Below, piece after piece: positions 8,393 through 15,930 of a stretch of 36,167 nt of DNA (the first letter of the stretch is position 1; the number at the start of each line of letters is the position of its first letter). The stretch is from Candidatus Sumerlaeia bacterium. GTDB lineage: Bacteria; Sumerlaeota; Sumerlaeia; JADFCW01. Location: positions 49,933 to 86,099 of the forward strand of contig JAOAGV010000004.1 of assembly GCA_026415575.1 (NCBI GenBank), given 5' to 3'. Made by a program: the position numbers and the translations under genes. The notes beneath the pieces were generated by a model, which did not search any database, was not told the origin of the DNA, and saw nothing but the letters and a program-made list of their open reading frames with translations.

Positions 8393-10030
8393 ATGAAATC
8401 CCCGACCGTCCGTTTGGCATCTATTATTGGGATTTTCGCTTTGAGCGCAGCTGCCTTTTCCGGACCGGCTCAATTCATCGCGCCGGCCGGCCCTATTGCG
8501 CAATTCGGGCTTTGGGAGGCCGAGGTGCGCGTGACGGCACCCGTTGCAAAAAACCCTTTCACCGACGCCCGCCTAACCGGCGAATTTCGCAGCGGAAAAG
8601 AAACGATCGGCGCCGAGGGCTTTTGCGATTCTCAGGACGGCAGCCTGTTCCTCATTCGATTCTCGCCCGAGCGGCCGAACACCGACTATGACTATCGCCT
8701 GAGGTTTTTTGACGGTGCGGCTACAAGCACACACACCGGACGGTTTCGCTGTATTGCGGGAAACGAGTTCCGTCCTGTCATCCCTGATCCCAAATATCCA
8801 AAGCACTGGGTTCATGCGCAGAGCGACCGGCATTTTTATCACCTCGGCCTGACCGCCTATCACCTGCTCGATCCTTCGCGCAACGACGCCGAGGTGCTCG
8901 AAACCATTGAATATGCCACGCGTAATGGATTCAACAAAATCCGTTTCCTTCTGGCCGGCTATGCTCGCGATATGCCGCAGCGCCGCCGGCCCGACGACCC
9001 GGAATTCGGCGTCGAAAAATCAAAGTCGAAGTATGAGCGCAACTATGGCGCGCCCGACGGCACGGTCAATCCGCTCCCCGTTTGGGTGGGCGAGCCGCAT
9101 CGCTACGACTTCGCGCGCTTCAACATCGCCCACTGGCAAAAGGCCGAGCGAGCGATTCGCGCCATGCGCGACCGCGGCATCGTCGCCACGGTGATCTTCA
9201 CGATCGAAAAGCAGAATCTTCCCAAGGAATACGGCGTGCTGACCGAGGCCGAGTTCCGTTTCTACCGCTATGGCGTTGCGCGTCTGGCCGCCTTCAGCAA
9301 CGTATGGTGGGACCTCGGCAACGAGCACAACGAGTATCGCAACGCGAATTGGGCGCCCGTCATGGGCCAGTTCGTCCGCTCCTGCGATCCCTACGACCGC
9401 CCGCTCTCGGCCCACGGCTACGCCGACTGGCTCTATCCCAACGCACCCTGGGCGGGCTTTATCATCACACAGCAATATGGCACACCGGTCGAGGTCAACG
9501 CTTGGGCGTTGAAATACTATGCGGAAGCCAAACCCTATGTGAACGAAGAATACGGCTACGAGGGCACGAACAACGCCCCGCGCCACGGCATGAATGCCGA
9601 CTGGGTGAGGCGCTGCCACTGGGCGATTGCCATGGCCGGCGGCTACGGGACGTATGGCGACCAGGTCGAGACCGCTTCGTTCTATACGGGCCGGCCGGGC
9701 AAGGGCCGCGCGCCACAGCAACTACAAGCGTTGCGCCGGTTTTTCGAGGCGCTGCCTTGGTGGGAAATGGAGCCGCACAACGACTGGGTCAGCACAGGAA
9801 CGCTGTGCTATGCCCGTGCCGGCGGTCCCTATGTAGTCTATTGTCCCGACGGCGTCAAGGTCGCGCTCAAAATGAAAGACCCCGCAACCGTTCGCGCGCG
9901 ATGGTTCAACCCCCGCAGCGGAGAATGGGCGGGCGGCGCTTTTCCGGTGAATCTTAACGGCACGCAAACACTGAATTGCCCCAATTCCGGCGACTGGGTG
10001 TTGTTGCTGGCAAAGGACAAAATCCAGTAA
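8393..10030 (+). CDS. Secreted glycoside hydrolase-like protein, DUF5060 plus DUF4038-type barrel
   Basis: 545 residues; the ATG at 8393 has a full AGGAGGA (8378-8384) at 8-nt spacing. A signal peptide spans 1-23. Residues about 30-122 match the DUF5060 beta domain (QFGLWEAEVRV, GRFRC). From about 128 comes a TIM-barrel of the DUF4038 kind (HFYHLGLTAYHLLD, FNKIRFLLAGY, GIVATVIFTI). The barrel carries two Glu candidates in clan-GH-A positions: NE at 310-311 after VWWDLG (acid/base), and EE at 385-386 in PYVNEEYGYEG (nucleophile). The final 80 residues form a small beta domain ending DWVLLLAKD, like the C-terminal domain often attached to these enzymes. The family contains glycosidases acting on plant cell-wall side chains; the exact substrate is unknown. 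A second enzyme of this type is at 32080-33894. Assignment to the superfamily is good, activity is inferred. Confidence 0.8.
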   Translation: MKSPTVRLASIIGIFALSAAAFSGPAQFIAPAGPIAQFGLWEAEVRVTAPVAKNPFTDARLTGEFRSGKETIGAEGFCDSQDGSLFLIRFSPERPNTDYDYRLRFFDGAATSTHTGRFRCIAGNEFRPVIPDPKYPKHWVHAQSDRHFYHLGLTAYHLLDPSRNDAEVLETIEYATRNGFNKIRFLLAGYARDMPQRRRPDDPEFGVEKSKSKYERNYGAPDGTVNPLPVWVGEPHRYDFARFNIAHWQKAERAIRAMRDRGIVATVIFTIEKQNLPKEYGVLTEAEFRFYRYGVARLAAFSNVWWDLGNEHNEYRNANWAPVMGQFVRSCDPYDRPLSAHGYADWLYPNAPWAGFIITQQYGTPVEVNAWALKYYAEAKPYVNEEYGYEGTNNAPRHGMNADWVRRCHWAIAMAGGYGTYGDQVETASFYTGRPGKGRAPQQLQALRRFFEALPWWEMEPHNDWVSTGTLCYARAGGPYVVYCPDGVKVALKMKDPATVRARWFNPRSGEWAGGAFPVNLNGTQTLNCPNSGDWVLLLAKDKIQ

Positions 10031-10460
10031 AGGACCAACGCGCCGGCACAGGAGAACATCCCCGCGATCGAAAGCAAGGTCTTTGCTTTGGACTGCGCAC
10101 GGCCGGATGCCTTTGGTGCGGTTCATCTCTCCAGAGGGACGGCATGGAATTTCCCCCCGGCTCGCGCCCTTGGGTATGAAAAGAAGGCCCGCTGGATTAC
10201 ACTGGATTTGGGATTCTGTTCGCGCTGGCACGTCAGAGAGATTCGATGCCGCCTACGTCCAAGGCCTGCGTAGGCGAGGGTGGTGCTTTTCCCCTACGTA
10301 TCCACACGTGGGCTATTCCATGCCGCCTTTCCGAATATTGCCTGCTGCCAAATGTGTAGTCATGCTCGGGGGGAGCGGATTTGTCTTGCCATAGTCGGTG
10401 GGGTTGGGCCAGTAGTGTGATGGTGTGAGGGAAACGAAAACCAAACTTTGGAGGACCGAA
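10031..10460 (+). other. Gene-free gap of 430 bp upstream of the Gfo/Idh/MocA gene
   Basis: No frame here has a credible start and family-like sequence. An 8-bp perfect inverted repeat (CGCCTACG at 10250-10257, CGTAGGCG at 10269-10276) is the clearest structure; no T tract follows directly. A TTGCCA at 10386-10391 could be a -35 element, but no good -10 lies at the right distance. The gap ends with GGAGGA (10450-10455), which fixes the start of the next gene at 10461. Confidence 0.5.
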
Positions 10461-11903
10461 ATGAAATCCGTTCAGAACATGACTCGACGAAACTTTGTCA
10501 AGTCGGCAGCCCTTGCTGGGGCGGTGACCGGTTGGACTGCCCGCTCTTGGTCGCAGGTCATGGGCTCCAACAGCGACATTTTCATCGCAGTGGTTGGCTT
10601 TGGCGGCCGCGGCAAAGACCACATCGGCAGTTTCAGCCAGATGAAGGGCGTGCGCTTGGCGGCTCTGTGCGACGCCGACAATGACATCCTGCAAGGCCAA
10701 CTCAAACGGCACGAGGGCGTGCAGGGCTATCAGGATATCCGCAAGCTGCTCGAAAACAAAGACATTGACGCGATCTCGATTGCCACGCCCAACCACTGGC
10801 ATGCGCTCGGCGCCATTTGGGCCATTCAGGCCGGCAAGGATGTCTATGTCGAAAAACCGGTCTCGCACAACGTCAGCGAGGGCCGGCGCATTGTCGAGTT
10901 TGCCCGCAAGTATAACAAGATTGTCCAGACCGGTACGCAAAGTCGCTCTTCGATCACCGGCATCAAACAGGCGGTCGAGTGGGTCAAGGCCGGCAATCTC
11001 GGCAAGATCAAAATCTCGCGCGGCTTGTGCTACAAGCGGCGCGATTCGATCGGCAAGGTGGACGGCCCCCAGCCCATTCCCCCCGGCGTGGACTATGACC
11101 TGTGGTGCGGCCCTGCGCTCAAACTCCCCTTGATGCGCAAACGCCTCCATTATGATTGGCACTGGGTCTGGAACACGGGCAACGGCGACTTGGGCAATCA
11201 GGGCATCCATGAGATGGACGTGGCCCGCTGGTTCCTCGGCGTCAACGAGCTGTCGTCGGCCGTTCTCAGCGTTGGCGGACGCGTCGGCTATGTGGACGAC
11301 GGCGAAACGCCCAACACGATGATCATTTACCATGAGTTTGCCGGCGCGCCTCTTCTTTTTGAAGTACGCGGGCTGCCCTCGAAAAAAGGCGCCAACAACA
11401 TGGACCAGTACAAGGGCGCCAGCATCGGCATTGTCATCGAGTGCGAAGGCGGCCACGTGACCATTCCGAGCTACACCGCCGCCGCCGCCTACGACAAAAA
11501 CGGCAAGAAGATTCAGGAATGGAAAGGCGCGGAGGACCACTACGCCAACTTCATCAAGGCCTGCCGCAGCCGCAAGATCGAGGACCTCAACGCCGACATC
11601 CTCGAAGGCCACCTGTCGAGCGCGCTCTGCCACACGGGCAACGTCTCCTATCTGCTCGGCAAGAAAGCCACCAAAGAGGAAATTCTCGCCGCCATCAAGA
11701 GCACGCCGGGCATGGAGGACATGTTTGGCCGCATGCTCGAACACCTCAAACTCAACGAGGTAGACATTGCCAAGGAGCAATTGACTCTCGGCATGCCGCT
11801 GAAGATGGACCCGAAGACCGAGCGGTTTATCGGCAACGACAAGGCCAACGAGCTTCTGACGCGGCCGTATCGGCCGGGGTTTGTGGTGCCCGACAAAGCG
11901 TGA
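10461..11903 (+). CDS. Tat-exported Gfo/Idh/MocA-family oxidoreductase
   Basis: 480 residues from the ATG at 10461, chosen because GGAGGA lies 5 nt upstream and the Tat signal follows at once; a GTG at 10425 has no such support. The twin-arginine motif TRRNFVKSAA puts Arg9-Arg10 before a hydrophobic stretch, so the enzyme is probably exported folded with its nucleotide bound, as known for glucose-fructose oxidoreductase. The Rossmann fold starts at about 39 (IAVVGFGGRG). The family lysine is Lys132 in EKP (131-133), and His250 and Asp253 lie in GNQGIHEMD, the usual substrate-site motif. It likely oxidises or reduces a sugar ring carbon with NAD(P). A strong terminator follows, then a DUF1080 gene 76 bp downstream. 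That combination points to the 3-keto-glycoside route. The exact sugar is unknown. Confidence 0.85.
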   Translation: MKSVQNMTRRNFVKSAALAGAVTGWTARSWSQVMGSNSDIFIAVVGFGGRGKDHIGSFSQMKGVRLAALCDADNDILQGQLKRHEGVQGYQDIRKLLENKDIDAISIATPNHWHALGAIWAIQAGKDVYVEKPVSHNVSEGRRIVEFARKYNKIVQTGTQSRSSITGIKQAVEWVKAGNLGKIKISRGLCYKRRDSIGKVDGPQPIPPGVDYDLWCGPALKLPLMRKRLHYDWHWVWNTGNGDLGNQGIHEMDVARWFLGVNELSSAVLSVGGRVGYVDDGETPNTMIIYHEFAGAPLLFEVRGLPSKKGANNMDQYKGASIGIVIECEGGHVTIPSYTAAAAYDKNGKKIQEWKGAEDHYANFIKACRSRKIEDLNADILEGHLSSALCHTGNVSYLLGKKATKEEILAAIKSTPGMEDMFGRMLEHLKLNEVDIAKEQLTLGMPLKMDPKTERFIGNDKANELLTRPYRPGFVVPDKA

Positions 11904-11919
11904 TTGGGGAGCAGCGAAG

Positions 11920-11954
11920 AGAGGGCGCGGCGCATTTTCCCGCGCCCTCTTTTT
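11920..11954 (+). terminator. Intrinsic terminator between the Gfo/Idh/MocA and DUF1080 genes
   Basis: An 11-bp perfect GC-rich stem (11920-11930 with 11940-11950) has a 9-nt loop, and a run of five T follows at 11950-11954. This is a textbook rho-independent terminator, placed 17 nt after the stop codon and only 25 nt before the ATG of the DUF1080 gene. Confidence 0.85.
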
Positions 11955-11979
11955 CCGTCTTTGTGTCTGAGGTGCAACG

Positions 11980-12693
11980 ATGAACAGAAGCCAAGCCTTG
12001 AACAAAGTCTGTCTCTGCGGACTCATTCCGGTTTTCTTTGCGGCTGCCGCGTTTGCCGCCGAACCACCCGCTCAACCCGGCGGCTGGGAAAACCTGCTCG
12101 AAGGCAACTGGCTTGACGCTTGGGTGGATGAAAGCGGCAAGCCGATCAAGAGCGGCTGGACGGTCGAGGACGGCGTATTGCACCGTAGCGGGAAGGCCGG
12201 CAGCCTTGTGACGAAAAAGGACTACGGCGATTTTGAGTTGGAGTTTGAATGGAAGGTCGCCAAAGGCTCCAACAGCGGTGTTAAGTATCGGCTTCACCGG
12301 GTTGCTGCAAACCGCCTGATCGGGCCGGAATATCAAATTCTCGACGACGCAGGGCATCGCGACGGCAAGAATGCCAAGACCTCGGCTGCCGCGATATATC
12401 AGATCAAGGAACCTGATTCGAAGAAGGAACTGAAACCCGTCGGAGAATGGAATCAGGCGAAGATTGTGGCGCGCGGCACGAAAATCGAGCACTGGCTGAA
12501 CGGCAAAAAGGTGCTCGAAGTTGACACCGCCGGCGAAGACTGGCCCGCGCGGCTGGCCGCCAGCAAGTTCAAGCGCTACGACGGTTTTGCGGATTGGTTT
12601 GCGCGCCAACCCGGCCCGGTCATGTTTCAGGCGCACACGGGAGAGGTCTTTTATCGCAACATCCGGATTCGGGAATTGAAGAACGGCGGCTGA
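11980..12693 (+). CDS. Secreted DUF1080 protein (3-keto-disaccharide hydrolase / 3-keto-glycoside lyase type)
   Basis: 237 residues. The ATG at 11980 has GAGGT 6 nt upstream. A signal peptide spans about 1-26 (ends AFA-AE). The rest is a single jelly-roll with family landmarks: WTVEDGVLHRSG, the aromatic-acid strand DFELEFEWKV, SNSGVKYRL, EYQILDD, and HWLNGKKVLE near the middle, ending with GEVFYRNIRIREL. Members of DUF1080 cleave 3-keto-glycosides made by Gfo/Idh/MocA oxidases, so the neighbour upstream supports this reaction here. The gene lies 25 nt after a strong terminator, leaving no room for a separate promoter outside the terminator or the upstream coding region; its expression may rest on read-through. 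It converges with the HEAT-repeat gene across a bidirectional terminator. Confidence 0.85.
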   Translation: MNRSQALNKVCLCGLIPVFFAAAAFAAEPPAQPGGWENLLEGNWLDAWVDESGKPIKSGWTVEDGVLHRSGKAGSLVTKKDYGDFELEFEWKVAKGSNSGVKYRLHRVAANRLIGPEYQILDDAGHRDGKNAKTSAAAIYQIKEPDSKKELKPVGEWNQAKIVARGTKIEHWLNGKKVLEVDTAGEDWPARLAASKFKRYDGFADWFARQPGPVMFQAHTGEVFYRNIRIRELKNGG

Positions 12694-12706
12694 AAATCCG
12701 AAGAAT

Positions 12707-12783
12707 AACCACAGGGAATAGAAGAACACGGGAAAACCCCCGCCGTCAGTTGGACTTTCCCATGTTCTCTATTCCCCGTGGTT
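12707..12783. terminator. Bidirectional terminator between convergent genes
   Basis: A near-perfect inverted repeat (12707-12735 with 12756-12783) shows two substitutions and one unpaired base over about 28 pairs, around a 20-nt loop. On the plus strand it is followed by TTTGCTTTTT; on the minus strand by a weaker T-rich stretch. It sits 14 nt after the DUF1080 stop and 11 nt after the end of the HEAT gene. The arm text (ACCAC, GGGAATAG, GAACA, GGGAAA) has the look of a dispersed repeat rather than a purely local terminator. Confidence 0.75.
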
Positions 12784-12793
12784 TGCTTTTTGG

Positions 12794-14254
12794 CTACTTC
12801 TTTTCTTGTTTTTCTTGCTTGGCTTTGGCAGCCCCGCCGGCCAGACCCGTCGAAACGATCTTGACGAAGCCTTCGGGCGCCAGCGGCTGGGTGAGTCTCT
12901 TTTTCGCCTCGGCGGCCTCAAAGGCATGAGAGGCGGCCAGTTTCTCTGCTAACGCCAAGGCCGCTTTTTTGGCTTGTTCTTTTTCTGCAGCCTCGCCCTT
13001 CTGCATGACGGCCAAAGCGGTCAGCCCTTTCATCGCGGCCACGCGCACCTGCACGTCGGAGTCTTCGGCAACTTTGGCAATGGCAGAAGCGGCCTTTGGG
13101 ATATGACGTTTTCCAGCAGCCTCGACCGCCGCCGCGCGGATTTTTGGATTCTTGTCTGCTACTCCGCTCAGAATGGCCGCATTCACCTTGCCGCCCGCGT
13201 CGGGCATTCCGATCAGGCTGGCCAGTGCCACACGCGCGACCGCCGGTTCGGAATCCGCGGCAGCGGCAAACAAAGCCGGCGCGGCCGATTCATCGCCGAT
13301 CTGTCCCAACACTTCGACGGCCGCGGCGCGCACTTTGGCCTCGCTGCTTTTTGCGGCTTCGAGCGCTGCGGGCAAGGCCGCGCGGTCATGCCGGTCGCCA
13401 AGCGCCTTCAGTAATAGCACCTGCTTCGGCGGCGGCAGTTTGGCCACCTCGGCGGCCAGCGCTTTGGTCATTTCCGCACCGGGCAGTTCACGCACGGCGC
13501 GGAGCGCCACGTCGCACATTTCCCAATCCTCGCCCTTGATCTGCTCAATAAGCAGCGCCGCACCCTCGCTCTTGCGCGCCATGATCGCGCCGCGCATGGC
13601 GGCCAGCATCACGGGTTTGGCGGGCTTGGCCGCACGCACGGCGTCGAACAACTTTACGGCCTCGGCGTTCCGGCCCGCCGCAAGCATTCCCTCGGCAATT
13701 CGGGTCAGCGCATCGCCGGCCTCGGCTTGAACGGCGGCAGGTCCGCTTCCCATCGCTTTTGTCAATGCGGCGACGGCTTCCGGCCCACCAATTCTGCCCA
13801 GCGCGGCAGTCGCCGCCAGAGCAACCTCCATGTCGGAGTCGCTGATGCATTTGGCCAGTCCGGCGACCGCTTCTCGATCGCCTCGGGCGCCGATGGAGTT
13901 GATTACGGCAATCCGGTTGCGGCCTTTCACTGTGTTTAAGGCCGCACGCAAGGCTTTATCCACCGATGGATCGGGGATTTTCTCCAGCGCCCATCGGGCC
14001 ACGTCGCACAAATGCTCATCGTCCAAAAGGGCCGCCAGCGCGGGCACCGACGCTCGGGTGCCGATGATGCCCAGCCGCCGGCAGGCGACGTCTTTGTCAA
14101 ACTCCGGCGTTCCGGCTGCTTGCAGCAGGCCGATCAATCGGCGTTCTTCTTGCTCTTTGGTTTCACCGGGAATCGGGCCCGGAGTGGGTTGGGCAGCAGG
14201 CGCCGGCGCCTTGGCTTTTCGCTCTTTCTTTTTCGTTTCTTTGGTTGCTTCCAT
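12794..14254 (-). CDS. HEAT-repeat protein
   Basis: 486 residues from the ATG at 14254, which has GGGGA at 7-nt spacing; a TTG at 14293 would extend it by 13 residues but has no such site. No signal peptide: it starts with a Lys/Glu-rich stretch and a Pro/Ala linker (residues 10-32). From about 40 to 450 it is made of HEAT or PBS-lyase-type helical pairs of about 30 residues (for example AVAGLAKCISDSDMEVALAA, ALPAALEAAKSSEAKVRAAA, ILSGVADKNPKIRAAAVEA), ending in a Lys/Gln/Glu tail. Such proteins are protein-binding scaffolds. It lies 92 bp downstream of the second Gfo/Idh/MocA gene on the same strand and is probably cotranscribed. No specific role can be read from the sequence. Confidence 0.8.
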   Translation of the reverse strand: MEATKETKKKERKAKAPAPAAQPTPGPIPGETKEQEERRLIGLLQAAGTPEFDKDVACRRLGIIGTRASVPALAALLDDEHLCDVARWALEKIPDPSVDKALRAALNTVKGRNRIAVINSIGARGDREAVAGLAKCISDSDMEVALAATAALGRIGGPEAVAALTKAMGSGPAAVQAEAGDALTRIAEGMLAAGRNAEAVKLFDAVRAAKPAKPVMLAAMRGAIMARKSEGAALLIEQIKGEDWEMCDVALRAVRELPGAEMTKALAAEVAKLPPPKQVLLLKALGDRHDRAALPAALEAAKSSEAKVRAAAVEVLGQIGDESAAPALFAAAADSEPAVARVALASLIGMPDAGGKVNAAILSGVADKNPKIRAAAVEAAGKRHIPKAASAIAKVAEDSDVQVRVAAMKGLTALAVMQKGEAAEKEQAKKAALALAEKLAASHAFEAAEAKKRLTQPLAPEGFVKIVSTGLAGGAAKAKQEKQEKK

Positions 14255-14346
14255 TGTCAGAGTCCCCTTTCGAGCATCTCTTACGCGATCCAAGACGGAA
14301 AGAATGTGGAATCAGCCCCTCAATTCAAAATCCAAAACCCCGACAC

Positions 14347-15639
14347 CTACAACCGCCACGGTGCGCGCATCGGGCGCGACCGCAGCCGGTTGGCCTCGTC
14401 GTCACCGGGGAATTCCTCTTTGACCGGATCCCACTTTACGTTCCGTTTGAGTTCCATGGCGATATTGGCAACATGAGCAATGGAGGTCGAGCGATGAGCG
14501 ACCTCGGCATGGGCGACCGCAAGCCGGCGCGACTTGACGCAATCTACGAAGTCGCGCCAGTGGTCGAATACCCGACCGGTTCGTGCCTGATATTCGGCGA
14601 TGATCTTCTCGCGCTCGCCGGCCAGCGATTTCGGCTCGAACGCCGTGTCATAGTGGTCCGAGCAGGCGGCCCAGCCTTCAGTGCCCTCGACTTTGATGCC
14701 GCACGTTCCGCCCGGAGGGAACGCCGGATCGCTGCCCTTGAAGATTAGTTTCACGCCGTCGGCATACGTGCAAACGAACCCCTCGCCGGTGTCGTTGTGG
14801 GGATACTCATACTCAATGGGGGCGGAGTTTTCGCTGTCATGGGCCCACTGCGCCATGTCGAACGTGTGGCTGCCCCACTCGGGAATTCCGCCGCCGTGCA
14901 TGTCGCTGTGCCAGTGCCACTGGATGAAGCGTTTGTTATAGGGACGCCACGGCGTGGGGCCGAGGAACAGGTCCCAGTCGAGCACCTCGCGGGGCGGTTC
15001 CGGTTCGGGCGGAAACCACTGGTGTGTGGCCGGACGTGCCATGATGTGGACGATGATGGTTTTGATCTGCCCCAACATGCCGCGCCGCGCCATCTCCATA
15101 AGAAACACAAACGGCTCTTCGCTGCGGCGCTGCGTGCCCGCCTGATAAACGCGATTGTAGCGGCGCGCCGTGTCGGCCATAAAGCGGCCTTGAGCAATGG
15201 ACATCGAGCAGGGCTTTTCGCAATAGACATCCTTGCCGGCCTTCATGGCCCAGCTGGCCGCCAGAGCGTGCCAACGGTCACCGGTGGCGATCAGGACGGC
15301 GTCAATGTCTTCACGGGCGAGCATTTCGCGGAAGTCTATGTAGGGCTTGGTGCTGTTGAAGCCATACTCGTCGTCAATGATCTTTTTGACGCGCTCGCGG
15401 TTTTCCTGCCGCACGTCGGCGAGGGCGACAAACTGCACGTCGCCGAACGACATCAGGCGTTTGAGATCGAACGTGCCGCGGCCGCCGATGCCCAAAGCGC
15501 CCATGACCACACGCTCGCTGGGTGCTGCGCGGCCTTCGCGGCCCAAAGCGGTGGCGGGAATGATGGTCGGCGCCGCCACCAACGCCGCGGCGCTTTTCAG
15601 GAACGCGCGCCGGCTGAACCGGATTTCTTTCCTACCCAT
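14347..15639 (-). CDS. Second Tat-exported Gfo/Idh/MocA-family oxidoreductase
   Basis: 430 residues; the ATG at 15639 has AGGAGG about 7 nt upstream. The Tat motif FSRRAFLKSAA (Arg10-Arg11) leads a hydrophobic stretch to about residue 32. The Rossmann fold starts near 43 (VVMGALGIGGRG); the family lysine is Lys142 in EKP; His258 and Asp261 in EWGSHTFDMAQW are the probable substrate-site residues. It is clearly of the same superfamily as the 10461 enzyme but differs through most of its length, so it may act on a different sugar or catalyse the reverse redox step. It heads a minus-strand unit with the HEAT gene and converges on the DUF1080 gene. An NAD(P)-dependent sugar oxidoreductase in the periplasm is inferred. 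Confidence 0.85.
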   Translation of the reverse strand: MGRKEIRFSRRAFLKSAAALVAAPTIIPATALGREGRAAPSERVVMGALGIGGRGTFDLKRLMSFGDVQFVALADVRQENRERVKKIIDDEYGFNSTKPYIDFREMLAREDIDAVLIATGDRWHALAASWAMKAGKDVYCEKPCSMSIAQGRFMADTARRYNRVYQAGTQRRSEEPFVFLMEMARRGMLGQIKTIIVHIMARPATHQWFPPEPEPPREVLDWDLFLGPTPWRPYNKRFIQWHWHSDMHGGGIPEWGSHTFDMAQWAHDSENSAPIEYEYPHNDTGEGFVCTYADGVKLIFKGSDPAFPPGGTCGIKVEGTEGWAACSDHYDTAFEPKSLAGEREKIIAEYQARTGRVFDHWRDFVDCVKSRRLAVAHAEVAHRSTSIAHVANIAMELKRNVKWDPVKEEFPGDDEANRLRSRPMRAPWRL

Positions 15640-15930
15640 GGTGTGCCTCCTGTTCGTAATGGAATCGAAGAGTCCGTTGGATTCTTACTCTGTCAGTCTG
15701 GGAATTCCGTTCGCCGGATTTTGGATGGAGAGTCGGCCGGCATGGCCTACTTTCCATTTTTCCCCATGGGAAAAGTCCAACTACCGTTGGCTGGTCTGTT
15801 GTTGCTCGTATTGCTGCGCGGATTCCAATTCCCAGAACAAGAAGGAGTGTGCCCGCATGGGAAAGTCAAACAGAAAAAGCCCTGCGGCAGGCCAAGGGGT
15901 GCAGGTTTGTTTTCGGACGGATGGAGGGCC
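15640..15930. other. Gap between the Gfo/Idh/MocA gene and the radical SAM gene
   Basis: 290 bp upstream of the Gfo/Idh/MocA gene and downstream of the radical SAM gene. It contains an inverted repeat TTTTCCC-CAT-GGGAAAA (15758-15774) and a partial second copy of its right half (ATGGGAAAGTC from about 15856). A 45-codon frame opening there (near 15856-15991) has AAGGAG about 11 nt upstream but overlaps the radical SAM 3' end and looks like no known protein. No terminator with a T tract is seen. Confidence 0.4.

Noticed and set aside
10233-12026. 597-codon minus-strand frame across the Gfo/Idh/MocA gene
   Set aside because: Antisense shadow; the plus strand has a Tat signal, EKP motif and ribosome site.
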